Assembly (NCBI RefSeq): GCF_000091045.1
Contig: NC_006670.1
Coordinates: 1,306,361 to 1,336,360 of the forward strand
Reading direction: 5' to 3'
Origin: Cryptococcus deneoformans JEC21
Lineage: Eukaryota; Basidiomycota; Tremellomycetes; Tremellales; Cryptococcaceae
DNA length: 30,000 nt
Part shown: piece by piece, positions 1-9,863 of the stretch
Position numbering within the stretch: position 1 is the stretch's first letter
Layout of the letters: each line of letters opens with the position of its first letter
Made by a program: the position numbers and the translations under genes
Notes under the pieces: generated by a model
What the model saw: only the letters and a program-made list of their open reading frames with translations
Database searches by the model: none
What the model was told of the DNA's origin: nothing

Positions 1-577
1 ATAGAGAAAATGGGTGGCGACGGAGTTTATTACACTACGGATGGAGAGGGAGGATATGAAGGAAAGATTTTGATGCCAAGCAAGACAGAGACAAATCGTA
101 CGAGGGTGGAGGAGGCAGGAATGTGGGCATTGGTTTACTTGACGGGGCAGTATGCTGTGAGGGAAAGTATTCCGGACGATGATGCGACATGGTGTGAGTT
201 TCCCCTATCTTGCGCTCCATTGGATTACTTTTGGGGCTTTTGCTGATCTGTGTGAGGACAGTGAACTTTATGCAAAAAGTAGATGGGTCGCCAGTTCTCA
301 TCTACACAACAGATACACCCGATTCATCTCTCACCAAAGACCAGTACTATACCGTCAACACCATTACTAATAAATCAAAGTATGTTCCTATATACCACAG
401 TGTTTTCCTTATAAGCGGTTCAAAGCTAATAAATGCTGTATCAGCGTGACATTATGGGACCCATACGGAGAGGGGATGAATGCGTACAAGTATATCGATA
501 TCACCGCTCTCAAGACCAGCTCAAAATGGATATACCATCTAGACTGGCCCCATTTCCTCCGGCAAAATGATGATTAA
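1..577 (+). CDS. C-terminal part of a calpain-like protein (5' end outside window)
   Basis: The frame is open from the window edge, so the ATG at 10 is probably internal. Three exons fit: up to 193, 262-379 and 445-577, with introns opening GTGAGT and GTATGT. The spliced tail is about 150 residues. The order of motifs resembles the second half of a calpain (C2 peptidase) catalytic domain: a Trp-containing helix (MWALVYLTGQYA), a strand with SPVLIYTTD, then DQYYTV where calpains have the catalytic His (HxYxV), then LWDPYGEG where they have NPWG with the catalytic Asn. Here His is replaced by Gln and Asn by Asp, so if the alignment is right the domain should be proteolytically inactive. The protein ends soon after, without C2-like or EF-hand domains. 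The catalytic Cys region lies outside the window. The family call is an inference from pattern only; an unrelated Cryptococcus-specific protein is possible. Confidence 0.45.
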
Positions 578-1298
578 GAGCTGATGAGAGACCAAGGGAG
601 AGTAACAATGTTCCAAGATGTTTGTGTTATCCTTATTGGCCTTGAAAATCGACTTTATATAACACGCTTGTGACTCAATGAGTCGTCTATACCTTTACTC
701 TGGCCCGAGCATGAAAACTTCTCTTTGTGACATATAAGATAATTTGAGCCACTCAATTTATCACGGGAGCCATACGGTCGAGTCGTGCTATCGTCAGACG
801 TTTTAGTAACAAGCGATTTTTTTTCCCTTTCTGAGCACTTTACATCTCTCGTTTTCATTGCCGTCGTTCTTCATTATACTTCATCCTAGAGCTTTCGAAT
901 CAGTACAGTTTAGTAAACAGTGATGAATGGTTTTTTATTCTGCGATCCATCTGTTGGTCACATCTACGATCTGTTCCCGTTCTCTCTCTGCCACGTCATG
1001 CTTTTGTATCGTCAGGTGGGAATTTCGAGTTATACATTGGTTGGTTAGAACTTAGCTTCCGATTAGGGATGGAACCTTGCAGTTGCTGAGTGATGGAAGT
1101 CTTCTTGAATTAATACTCTCACTTCATTGTCAACTGCTCCAATGATCAAGAGCGTAGAGCCCTCGACACCAACTAAAAAGCAGGATCATTTCGGCCGCAA
1201 AGGATGACTTCGCATCGATTATTTGTGTCATTTCCGTTTGAAAAGGATTATTATGATAATATGTACCCTTTTGATACCTATGCATAGTAAAGATCAAT
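578..1298. other. Intergenic region between convergent genes (721 bp)
   Basis: It lies between the stop of the calpain-like gene and the stop of the minus-strand mS29 gene, so it should hold two 3' untranslated regions. It is AT-rich with several T-runs (for example near 818-825). I see no ORF with a plausible product, no tRNA-like boxes and no long repeat. At 721 bp it is larger than two 3' UTRs usually need, so an unannotated non-coding transcript is possible but not supported by anything specific. Confidence 0.5.
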
Positions 1299-3044
1299 TT
1301 AAGCTGTGAGCGGCATAAAAGTCTTCCTCAAACCCTTGCCCATTTCCCTAGGGTTCCCCTGGCTCGCAATAAAACTCTCCATGAACAACTCATCTGATCC
1401 ATTGGGAGCCCAGCCCTTCTTGGTGAAAAGCTCAAAAAGACCAGCCGCTTCTTCAGAATTCATACCGTAGGGAACGTTGATGGGAGTGAGATTCTCGGCG
1501 TGAGCAAGGTGGTAGGGGTTGATGGCGGTATAAGGAGTAAGTGGACTAGATGAAGAAATAGAAAGAGCAGATCGAATTGCAGGAGAAGGAAGGTTAGATG
1601 GGTCAGATAGGGATAGGGAGGTGACAACAGCGCCTCGAGACTATACCTACTGTTAGTAATGTTTCTTCAAGAGAATGAGATGATAACATACGAAGGATCG
1701 TCTAGCAGCGATAAAGTCAAGCGCAAGCCGAGGAGTAGAGAGATGGTAAGGTTCAATGGGAGTGTAGTCAGCGGCACGGTACTTGGACGTGTTGAAGAGA
1801 CTTTGAGCCTCGTCAATTGCCCACAACACGGGGAATCTACATAGAATTAGCTCGATTTCATTTCGTGCCGCTTGATTACGCACTGAGTCTGCTTTTCCAG
1901 TGCACCAACAACAGCTTCCAAAGCCTTGACGGCCGACCTGTCGTCCTTCGCACCCAGCTGAGCCAAAGCGGCCACAGTCTCTCCAGCCTCCACGCTCTTG
2001 CCCTTCGTGAGTTCCACCTTCTCTGAAAGTTCAATGGCGCTGAGCTTGTCCCTATTGGTTTCAAGAAGAACAGAGAGAATATTTTGTGCGGATTCCCATT
2101 GGGCGTAGGTCTTGGTTTCAGGATCATAGATGTATTGGGAGGTGGAGTTTACCCATTTTGAGGCTGTCGAAGGGTTAACAGATGATTATATCATTAAATG
2201 GGACTGTATACATGCCTCGGGGAGAATACAAGACGATCCATCCGGACTCGATTGCATAGGCAACGCTTTGAACCAAGAGAACACTTTTACCACTTCCTTG
2301 CTCACCAGCTTCAGTTATTATTAGCTCACATTCATTAGAAACAAACCGATTTACGCACTAAGAATGTACCTTGCAAGCTTGCTGCTTCCAGTTTTTGCGG
2401 CCTCCACACGCTTCACAAGGTCCAAAGTAGCTTCTCTCACAACGCTAGCAGGTCCACCAGCAGAAGCAAATTCCTTGTCAATCTTTGAAGGCAAGCCGAA
2501 AGACTTGAGCTTGTCTTGGACGTCTTGAGAGAAGATGGTAGGCTTGCCAACATTGTCTTTTCGGAACTTTTCCTATTACAGTTTGTCAAAATTGTCCTTT
2601 TCGAGTGTGAACTACATACAGGATTGAGTCTAGGAAGATCAGAAAGGTCTGGCGGATTCGCAGACATAGAGTATCTCAAAGTGATGTTGTTCTACAGCTC
2701 ATATTAGCTTTGTTTCTTCCATGTCATTCCGGCTGCAGCTGACGTTTCCTCCACCACTGCCACTAGAAGTGTCCTTCTTCTTTTGAGCGAACCCCTGCTT
2801 GGCTTTAGCTGTGGTAGCGGCAGCTGCGATTCCATCGTCAATACACAATTTCCAAACGGAAGACTAAGATCTTGAGACTGCACGCACCTTTCTTAGGCGC
2901 AAATGCAGGCACTGAGGTGGCAATGCCCCTCGATAGGGGGGTTTGGGCGAAGCGTATGATGGGTCTTGAGCTCATTTTTGACTTAATGTTGTCTTTTTTG
3001 CAAGTCGAAAGTATGTGGACGTTTTGCTCGGATGACTTCGACAT
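1299..3044 (-). CDS. DAP3: Mitochondrial small ribosomal subunit protein mS29 (DAP3/Rsm23), P-loop GTPase-like
   Basis: Eight exons (complement) read through without a stop: 3044-2888, 2823-2744, 2691-2620, 2572-2359, 2308-2216, 2163-1884, 1836-1692 and 1640-1299, giving 460 aa (yeast Rsm23 about 450). The P-loop GEQGSGKS is at residues 176-183, preceded by KLARYILT as in DAP3. A Walker-B-like strand ([11 protein letters not shown]) and a C-terminal segment ending MPLTA follow the family pattern. The protein is a structural and nucleotide-binding component of the mitochondrial small ribosomal subunit head. There are two in-frame ATGs: the first gives a 23-residue lysine-rich lead, while Met24 (2975) opens an Arg/Ser-rich stretch ([20 protein letters not shown]) that looks like a normal mitochondrial presequence. 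Intron 5 (2215-2164) has a GC donor. The exon 2/3 junction (donor GTCAGC) is the least certain. It shares a 139-bp divergent promoter with NOP53. Confidence 0.88.
2164..2215 (-). other. GC-AG intron in the mS29 gene
   Basis: The reading frame before the intron (WIVLYSPR) and after it ([12 protein letters not shown]) joins only if the intron starts with GCATGT after an AG and ends at CAG (52 nt). The nearby GT (at GTATAC) would put a stop codon shortly after the junction. It is one of three GC-AG introns in the window. Confidence 0.8.
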
Positions 3045-3183
3045 TTCGGGATAAATTAACTAAGAAATTAGATATATCTTAAATATATTTTTAAAAAAAA
3101 GTTTGAAGACGGATTTTGTTTTTGGGACCTTCGTCCGCGTCCAAATTCTTTCAACATCTGGTACAAATCGATTAACTGAAAAA
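3045..3183. promoter_or_regulatory. Short bidirectional promoter of mS29 and NOP53
   Basis: Only 139 bp separate the first ATG of mS29 (minus strand) from the ATG of NOP53 (plus strand), so both promoters must share this space. It contains an AT-rich block at about 3064-3100 (TATATC, AAATATATTTTT, an A-run), which may act as a nucleosome-free core. Both genes belong to ribosome production, one mitochondrial and one nucleolar, which fits shared regulation. No specific factor site could be named with confidence. Confidence 0.6.
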
Positions 3184-4663
3184 ATGGTCCCCAGAGCGTC
3201 AACTAGGGCCCAGGGCAAACCATATGACAGACCTGCAGCTAGTACGAAGTCAAAAGGCAAGGGAAAGGCACCAGTGCACGATCTGGGAGCTCCTTCAACC
3301 CATTCACAGCCATCGAGAAAGGGTAAGAAGGCATGGAGGAAGAACATTGACATAACGCACGAAGAGGAGGCGTTGGAGAAAGCTAGGGAAGACGAGAGGG
3401 TTACTGGGTAGGTTTTCTGCACTTGGTGTATTGTATTATCTGGTAACTGACAAGATTACAGTGGACCGATGGCTACTAAGTCCAATAACGAGCTGTTCAC
3501 TGTCGATGTTGTCGGTGATGCTCAAGTCGGGGCGAAGGCGAAACGTCAACATAAACCACTTAGATCTCTTGCCATACTATCTGAACGCTCTGCTGTTCCC
3601 TCCCTCACTTCTCGAGTGTCTAAGGCTGCTCCTCAAAAGAAAAAACCTCTTCTCTCCTCAGCCGAGAAGGAGCGTCTCAAGCGCATCGCTCGTAAGACAC
3701 AAGCTTTCTCCGATGGCACTGGTTTAGCAAGTGCCGATATTCAAGCGAGGGGGCCCGTGGAAAAGGATGTGTGGGAAGAGGAGCAGGAGTTTGAAGTCGA
3801 GGGTGGCTTTGGAGAGGAGACAATTGTGAAGAAGAAGGTCAAGGTGCCCGTGACTATCGCTCGTCAGCGAGCCGCTTATCTTGGTTCTGTCGACAAGGCT
3901 GTCGAAACTCCTGAGGGGGGCGTTTCTTATAACCCTTCTGCAGAGTCTCACGCTAAGCTCATTGACGAAGCTTACAAGGAAGAACTTGCCGCTGTTGAGC
4001 GTGAAAAGGAGGAAGCTGCTCTTATTGAGAAATTTGGCTCTGTTGTCGAAGCGCGCAGACATATTAAGCGATCAGAATTTGCCGAAGATATGCTGGTCGG
4101 CGATGGCGAATCTGATGACGAGGAGTCCAGTGGAGATCAGGATTTGCCAGAGAAGAAAGCTTCAAAGCGCAAGACTACCGCCCAGCGTAACCGTCAAGCA
4201 CGACAACGTGCGATCGAAGAAGCGGCTCGACAAGAAAAGGAGAAGCGTAAATTAGCCAACTCTGTTTCTTCCCTTGCAGCATTCAAGAAGGAAGTTGAGA
4301 GGAAGCAGAAGGAACAGGCTGAGAAAGAGAGGATAGCGAAACTTGCCAAGAAGGAAAAGGAAAGAAGGGGCAAGCAGGAGGGAGAGAAGGTCGGAAAGTA
4401 TAGGGTGCAAAAGAAGAGGGTTGAAGTGCAGCTGGGTGAAGATTTGGCCGAAAGTTTGCGACAGGTCAAGCCGGAAGGCAACTTGTTTAAAGATCGATTC
4501 TTGGCTTTGCAGAAGCGAGCACTTGTCGAGCCTCGTGTTCCCCAATTGTACGTGTATTTCCTGTCATGATTTGTTATCATCACTGACTTTTTCCTGTAGG
4601 CCCAAGAAGAAGGCTCTCAAGATCAAGGAATTCGAAAAGCACGCATGGAAGCGCTTCCTCTAG
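3184..4663 (+). CDS. NOP53: NOP53 (GLTSCR2/PICT1 family), 60S ribosome-assembly factor
   Basis: Exons 3184-3407, 3462-4547 and 4600-4663 give 457 aa, matching yeast Nop53 (455) and human GLTSCR2 (about 478). The N-terminal signature SRKGKKAWRKNIDI is diagnostic of the family. It is followed by a long Lys/Glu-rich, coiled-coil-prone middle and the conserved C-terminus (LPKKKALKIKEFEKHAWKRF). In the family, Nop53 is a nucleolar factor that recruits the Mtr4-exosome to pre-60S particles for 7S/ITS2 processing; here this is by homology only. The start at 3184 is chosen for its AAAAATGG context and family-like N-terminus. An in-frame ATG at 3103 would add 27 residues. The last intron (4548-4599) starts GTACGT and separates the final 20 codons. 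Confidence 0.93.
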
Positions 4664-4857
4664 GTTGTTACTTTTTCATATAGTTATCATACCTGTACAT
4701 TTTTGGCCATGTCTGTACGCTATGCATCGCACCCGTTCGAACAAACAAAACAACACTTCACCAATCTTGTACATGTGACTTTCCGTACAGTAAGTATATC
4801 GTAAAAATGATCCACATGGGAGAAAGCTGTTATGACCCTACACGCAGCTCCCTCGAA

Positions 4858-7641
4858 TTAAGTCGCCCGCGCCTCGCTCTGCCCTTGCTCCTGTCCTTGC
4901 CCATCTGCGTTCTCTTCCCAACCTGCTAATAAGTCCATTATCTCCTGATTTAGCTCCCCATTCAACTCCTGTCCATCATTTCCGGTGAACAGGCTATTTA
5001 GATCAAAATTGTCCACACCAATGGTTGAAGTATCCATCGACGACAGGAACGCATTAATGTCAAACTCCGGATCAAGATCAGATGGTCCTTGGGATTGCGG
5101 TCGATGTGTTTGGGGTTGCGAATGAGCCGGTGGCTGAGTCGGGTTGGGGTCAGGCGTAACATGTGAAGGGTTGGGTGTCGGGTGTGATCCATTTGAGACA
5201 GGATGCGCGGGGTTGGGCGTGGGGTGCGAGGGATTTGGGGTCGGGTTGGCCTGTGATGAAGGTGTAGGTGCAGGATGAGGCGTGCTACTCGTGCTTCCAT
5301 ACCCACTTCCATGGGAGTGACCATGTCCATGTACATTATTCTCCCCCATAATGGTCCTCGGCGAAAAGCCAAACACCTCGCTCGAAAAGTCTGACGGCGT
5401 ACCCACACTCGCTCGTGTACTAGCTCTTGTCGCCATTCTCGGGCTCGGTACAACACCAGTCTTGGGTTTATACCTCTTCCGTGGGCTCTCCATCGGATGA
5501 CCGGTCATACTTGATGAGCTGGGCGTATGTCCTCCAGCGTCACTGCCCCCAGCTCCACGGCCATGGGCACTATGTGCCTGTGATGGGAGGGTATGGGGAG
5601 GAGGTTGAGGTGGATGAGACCGAGTGTTGTAATGGGAATGTGAAGATGAAGGTGGATGGTCTGAAGACGAACGCCGCTTTAAACGAGGAGAAGAACGTAG
5701 CCCAGAGGCAGGACCATCCGAGAACAGGTCATGACTGTGTCCTCGGCGTTTATGGTCCGGTGCATTAGTGCTTTTGCCCGCGGTCGACGATGGCCCAGCA
5801 GTCTGACTTCGTCCTAGACCATTAATTGCAGCAAGTTTGGGATTCCACAATTCAGGAGGTCGCATTTTCTTGTGTTCGTTGAAGTACACCCCGCAATCTG
5901 TAAGTGATTGGTCAGTGTTAGTCATCAGGGGAGTTCTTGGCAATTTAAAGGAAGAAGAAGACGAAGAAATTACGAACCATCGCAAACTTTTCTAGGTGGC
6001 CCGTCTTTCATCTTCCGAATCCTCCAGCAATCAGATTGCATTGTACCGCAATTACAGCACCCACCACCCTGTGCGCCTGCTGCTGCTGACCTGTTTTGTG
6101 TTACCGTCAACGGTGTGTTCGGCTGTGGCAAGCTCGGTGTTGGAGTTGTGGGTTCTGTAGGTGAATCCTCTCTTTCAACTTCTGCCTCTCTATTCCTCGT
6201 TCCAGCAGCACCACTGCCGGCCCCTTGTCCAATTTCATCCTTCTTTCCCTTATCGCCCATCAAACCTGAAAAGCTTCTCAGTTGGGTAAACATATTTGAA
6301 TTATTCGGCACGGCTTTCAACAGATTCCTCAATGTCGGATTTGACGCTAAGTGGCGGGCGAGTTCGGGTGACATCATCCCGTCTGCACGAAGAAGAGCGT
6401 GAAGATGTTTACGAGATGGAGTTGATGGAGGAGGAGATTTTGAACGAAGTGATGGGGGTGGGGTGACTTGGCGAGAACGGGCAGCAGCCGTCGCACTGCT
6501 CTCCGCAAAGGTGGGAGCATTTTGAGGATTGGTGGTGGACTGGCGTTGGGGAGGCGGTGGAGGCGGTGGAATGGTAGATGATGCACGGCTTGAAAGCTGA
6601 TTTGAATTTGAGGACGTGGGGTCACCAGGAAAAGATGATGGTGGTATACCGGAAGACGAGGTTCGATTGCCCATTGAAGATGTCGGTCTGCTTGAAGATC
6701 CGGTTTGGCTCTGAAGCCTTTCGATCGTCTGTGACTGTCGTTGAGATTGGTTTTGGCCTTGACTTGGGCCACTATTTTGCGGCTGGGCTTGAGACTGTGC
6801 TTGCGAATGGACCTTTTCCTTTGACTGTCCAACAGGCACTTGTCTGCCAACATTCTGTTGACTGGCAAATTTCCGCACAGCTGGAGAACTCAAAATTCCG
6901 GGCGTGCTCGCCGGACTTCCTGCAGTACCAGTGCCTTTCGCCAGAGACTCTTCAAACTCCTTACGCCCCTTGAATTCTGCCTTGCCCTCGGGGTTCACTT
7001 GTCGCAAAGATATGCTGACCTCGAGTCCCCATCCTCTGCCATCATCTTCTCTTGATTGTGGACCTGCATTGGCAGCGGCCACAAGACCTTCAAGTCCGCC
7101 TTCTGGAGTAAATTGGGAGCATGAAAACTCGTAATCCTGGGTCAAACGCCCCTTGACGATCGTCGAACCCGGTGAAGTTTCAGAGAGCGCCCACGATAAA
7201 AAGCCTCGGCCTGTCCACGAAGTAGACTCCTCTGAAGGAGCAAAAGCGCGTGGAGCTGGTGACCTTCGGGAAGGATCGAGGTTGTATACTGAAAAATCAA
7301 GTGAAGCTTGATTTGGTATACATTCCGGACTGTCAAAGGCTTGTTATTGGGGTTATTGTGCGGAGAAGAGACTCAGAAACTTGCCTGGCAAAACAAATGG
7401 CTCTAGCAACGCCTTTCAAAAAGCAGCTACCCATCAATTCTTCTCTCCGATTCGGATCAGATCCTGCTCCAACATCATAATGGACGTAAACTTCTTGAAG
7501 ATTGTTGAGTACCGTTACATAGGAATGGGGAGAAGTGTCGAGGCTATACAGCACCTTGACTGCTCTGTGTCAGCCTTTACTCTAAGACTGCAGTGTTGAC
7601 GTACCTGGAAGTTGATGTATCTTCCCTGGTGACGGAGCCAT
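4858..7641 (-). CDS. GATA-type zinc-finger transcription factor
   Basis: Exons (complement) 7641-7605, 7559-7385, 7329-5978 and 5897-4858 give 867 aa. A single GATA-type finger lies at residues 495-523: Cys-Cys-Asn-Cys-Gly-Thr, then W-R, G-P-P, and a closing Cys-Asp-Asp-Cys, followed by GVYFNEHKKMRP as in GATA factors. The spacing is CX2CX21CX2C, longer than the usual X17/X18. The finger is split by the last intron between the third and fourth Cys. The conserved-looking N-terminus (VKVLYSLDTSPHSYVTVLNN) and a helical block (KHLHALLRADGMMSPELARHL) precede the finger. The rest is Ser/Pro/Gln-rich disorder with a PTPNPSHP-type repeat, ending in an acidic, hydrophobic-spiked tail (FDINAFLSSM, FDLNSLFTG) typical of activation domains. 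It is a nuclear DNA-binding regulator. I cannot assign a named orthologue; an Ams2-like or other fungal GATA factor is possible. Intron 2 is GC-AG. Confidence 0.85.
7330..7384 (-). other. GC-AG intron in the GATA-factor gene
   Basis: The protein frame ARAICFA joins to PECIPNQASLDFSVYN only with donor GCAAGT (after CCAG) and acceptor GACAG, 55 nt. The GT two bases downstream of the GC would put a TGA shortly after the junction. GCAAGT is the best-known non-canonical donor in fungi. Confidence 0.8.
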
Positions 7642-8230
7642 TTCTTAGTTATATGATTACGAGGGCCGTTGGGAAAAGAGTGGTCAACAGCAAATTTGAA
7701 TAAACGACAACAGACTGGTTGTTTGGTTAGTTGTTGTTGCTCCTCTTGTCCTTCTTCTATTATTATTATTATTTATCTCCGCTGACGGCGATGACCGCCA
7801 CGGACTTGCGCGGCAAAGTCCGATTCCATGATTGTTGTTGATGATGAATATTATTTTGTGTGGTCGGTACCTGTACATATACTCGACCACCGGGAGTGTT
7901 ATTTAGTACTGCTTAATTGTTTTTCAATATATAAAGCTTGTCAGATACATAAGGGGACGTGCATGTCGTTTCATGGCACTTGGAGGAACGAAACAATAGG
8001 ATACAGTTCAAGCGTTAAGTTGCAGGTTCGACCAGAGGTTCTTTCTAAGAATTGACGCCAAGCGGCGGGCCAGAGCGACAGACGGCTGAGAGATAAGCTC
8101 TGACCAATGAATGCCGAATGGTGGTTGTGAGGAGACTTGTTGCATACGTAGAAGGAGGAGGGCGTGTAGCTGGTGGTTTAAGAGGGAGTGTCGCGGGCGG
8201 GTTTTACTATAGGTGGAGTGGAGGCGTGTG

Positions 8231-8287
8231 TGGAGGTGGAGGTGGGAGTAGAAGCACATGGGAGGAGGTGGAGGTGGAGGTGGAGGT
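8231..8287 (+). repeat. GGAGGT purine microsatellite
   Basis: Repeats of GGAGGT/GGTGGA run through this stretch with one interruption (about 8246-8260), with all purines plus T on the plus strand. It lies about 150-200 bp upstream of the ADH TATA box. Such tracts may be variable in length; a regulatory role is speculative. Confidence 0.7.
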
Positions 8288-8430
8288 AAAAGGCAACGAT
8301 AATTTAATAAGTGATGCGATGGTGGACGGAGGAGCTGCTATTCCTGGAACGTATGTACCGTACTGCATCGACTTTACTGGCGGACGGGCTTCCCGCAACA
8401 TGTAGGCCACTAACCGAGGGGGGAAAGCGC

Positions 8431-8438
8431 ATATATAA
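8431..8438 (+). promoter_or_regulatory. TATA box of the ADH locus
   Basis: ATATATAA sits 97 bp upstream of the ADH ATG at 8535, followed by a pyrimidine- and A-rich leader (CAACAAATCAACAATTTGAGA) that looks like a normal highly expressed 5' UTR. The promoter therefore looks intact although the coding sequence is damaged. Confidence 0.6.
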
Positions 8439-8534
8439 GACAGCCTCTCACCTGCTTGCCTTCCCACGCATCATCCATAGACTGCTCAAAATTACCTTAA
8501 CATTCCACTGCCACAACAAATCAACAATTTGAGA

Positions 8535-9863
8535 ATGTCCAACTCTATTCCCTCTCAGTTCACTGGATGGGCTGCCTACTCTCCTCAGCGTGGCGACGAA
8601 ATTGAACTCAAACCCCACAGCTATACCCCAAGGAAGTTTGAAGATGATGATGTCATCGTCAAAGTCGAGTGCTGAGGTCTTTGCGGTGTATGTGAGCAGA
8701 CTTTCCGCATGTTGGGTCTCGCTAACGCTGTGCCATGTACGTAGAGCGACGTCCACATGGTTCGTATGAAAACACCTGGTCCTACCATCACTGGTCACGA
8801 GATCGTCGGTACCGTTGTCAAGGCTGGTCCCAAGTCTGAGCACAAGGTGGGGGAGCGCGTCGGTTTCGGTGGTCAGGCTGGGTCTTGCAGAAGTTGTGCT
8901 AGGTGCAAGGACGAGTTTGAAAACTAGTGAGTCCCTTTCACCTAATACTTTAACCACAAAAAAATCTCACGCGGATGCCTCAGTTGCCCCAAATCTCAGA
9001 ACGCTTTCTTGTCTCCCCTTGAGAGCGAAAGCCAGCCATACACCCAGGGCGGCTTTAGCGATTACTGTAGGCTAATCCCTGCCAACTAAAGGAAAGCCCG
9101 TGACTGATTTATATTCTAATAGACCAGGCCAAGGGCCATTTCGCCATTAAGATCCCTGAAGAAGTCTCTTCCGTCGATGCCGCCCCTCTTCTTTGTGCTG
9201 GTGTGACCGTTTTCACTCACCTCAAACACTATAAGGCTGGTCCCGGAGTGAAGGTTGGTGTCGTCGGCACTGGTGGTTTGGGACATGTGGGTCTCGTAAG
9301 TTGAGCTGCTCCCGTCAATGTTTTCAATCCTGACAATCTGGGATTAGGCAATTCGCCAAGGCCACCGGTGCCCATGTTACTGCCATCTCTTCCAGTAGTA
9401 GCAAGCGAGAGGACGCTGCTAAGCTTGGTGCTGATGCCCACCTTGACACTTCTGACGAAAAAGCTGTCAAGGCTGCTTTCAGCACCCTTGATCTCATCAT
9501 CTGCACCAGTTATCAGGACAACATGCCTCTCAAGGAGGTTTACCTTCCTTTGCTCCGTCCTCTAGGAAACATTGTACGTCTTTCCGCCGGCAGTTTCCCG
9601 GCCACTCACTAATGCTACGGCCCTAGGTGATCCTCGGTCTCGCGGAGTCTGGTTACCCTACTCTCGGTGTATGGGACTTGCTCGGTAAATCGGTCACTAG
9701 CTCTATGATCGGCTCCCCGAAAGACCACGCAGACATGTTCGCCACTGTAGTCAAACACAATATCCGTCCTTGGGTGCAGACCAGACCCATAGCGAAAGCT
9801 GGCAAGGCCTTCACCGATTTCAGGAAGGGTGTTCCCAAGTACCGATTCGTCCTTACTGCTTAA
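8535..9863 (+). pseudogene. Zinc-dependent alcohol dehydrogenase (ADH6/CAD-type MDR family) with in-frame TGA and a +1 frame slip
   Basis: Six exons can be placed: 8535-8687, 8745-8926, 8984-9066, 9123-9295, 9348-9573 and 9627-9863, which would encode about 350 aa. The catalytic zinc motif (GLCGSDVH), GHEIVG, the four-Cys structural zinc lobe (CRSCARC...YC) and the Rossmann motif GTGGLGHVG are all present. AISSSSSKR at the second strand suggests NADP(H) use. Members reduce aldehydes, including aromatic ones, in the cytosol. Two lesions are seen. A TGA at 8673-8675 stands three codons before the catalytic Cys, where relatives usually have Cys. Also, exon 5 begins with one extra base (G at 9348) relative to the frame QFAKATGAHV, because the only AG acceptor is at 9346-9347. 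Everything else is open to a normal C-terminus. It is a recent pseudogene, a strain polymorphism or a sequence error; the intact promoter and codons argue for recent damage. Confidence 0.75.

Larger units (their letters stand above)
7642..8534. other. Divergent intergenic region between the GATA factor and the ADH locus (893 bp)
   Basis: It holds the 5' regions of two divergent genes. Visible elements are ATT repeats at about 7759-7771, a (GGAGGT)-type purine tract at 8231-8287 and a TATA box at 8431-8438 on the ADH side. A run of G after CCGA (about 8416-8422) includes AGGGG, the core of fungal stress-response elements. No credible coding region is seen on either strand. Confidence 0.5.

Noticed and set aside
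3103..3183. Upstream in-frame ATG extending NOP53 by 27 residues
   Set aside because: The extension has no family resemblance and 3184 has a better start context and a typical N-terminus.
8025..8033. GGTTCGACC, a possible tRNA B box
   Set aside because: No A box in proper position and no acceptor-stem pairing could be found around it.
8673..8675. TGA in ADH as a selenocysteine codon
   Set aside because: Basidiomycetes are not known to have selenocysteine machinery, no SECIS-like element can be claimed, and a second lesion exists in the same gene.
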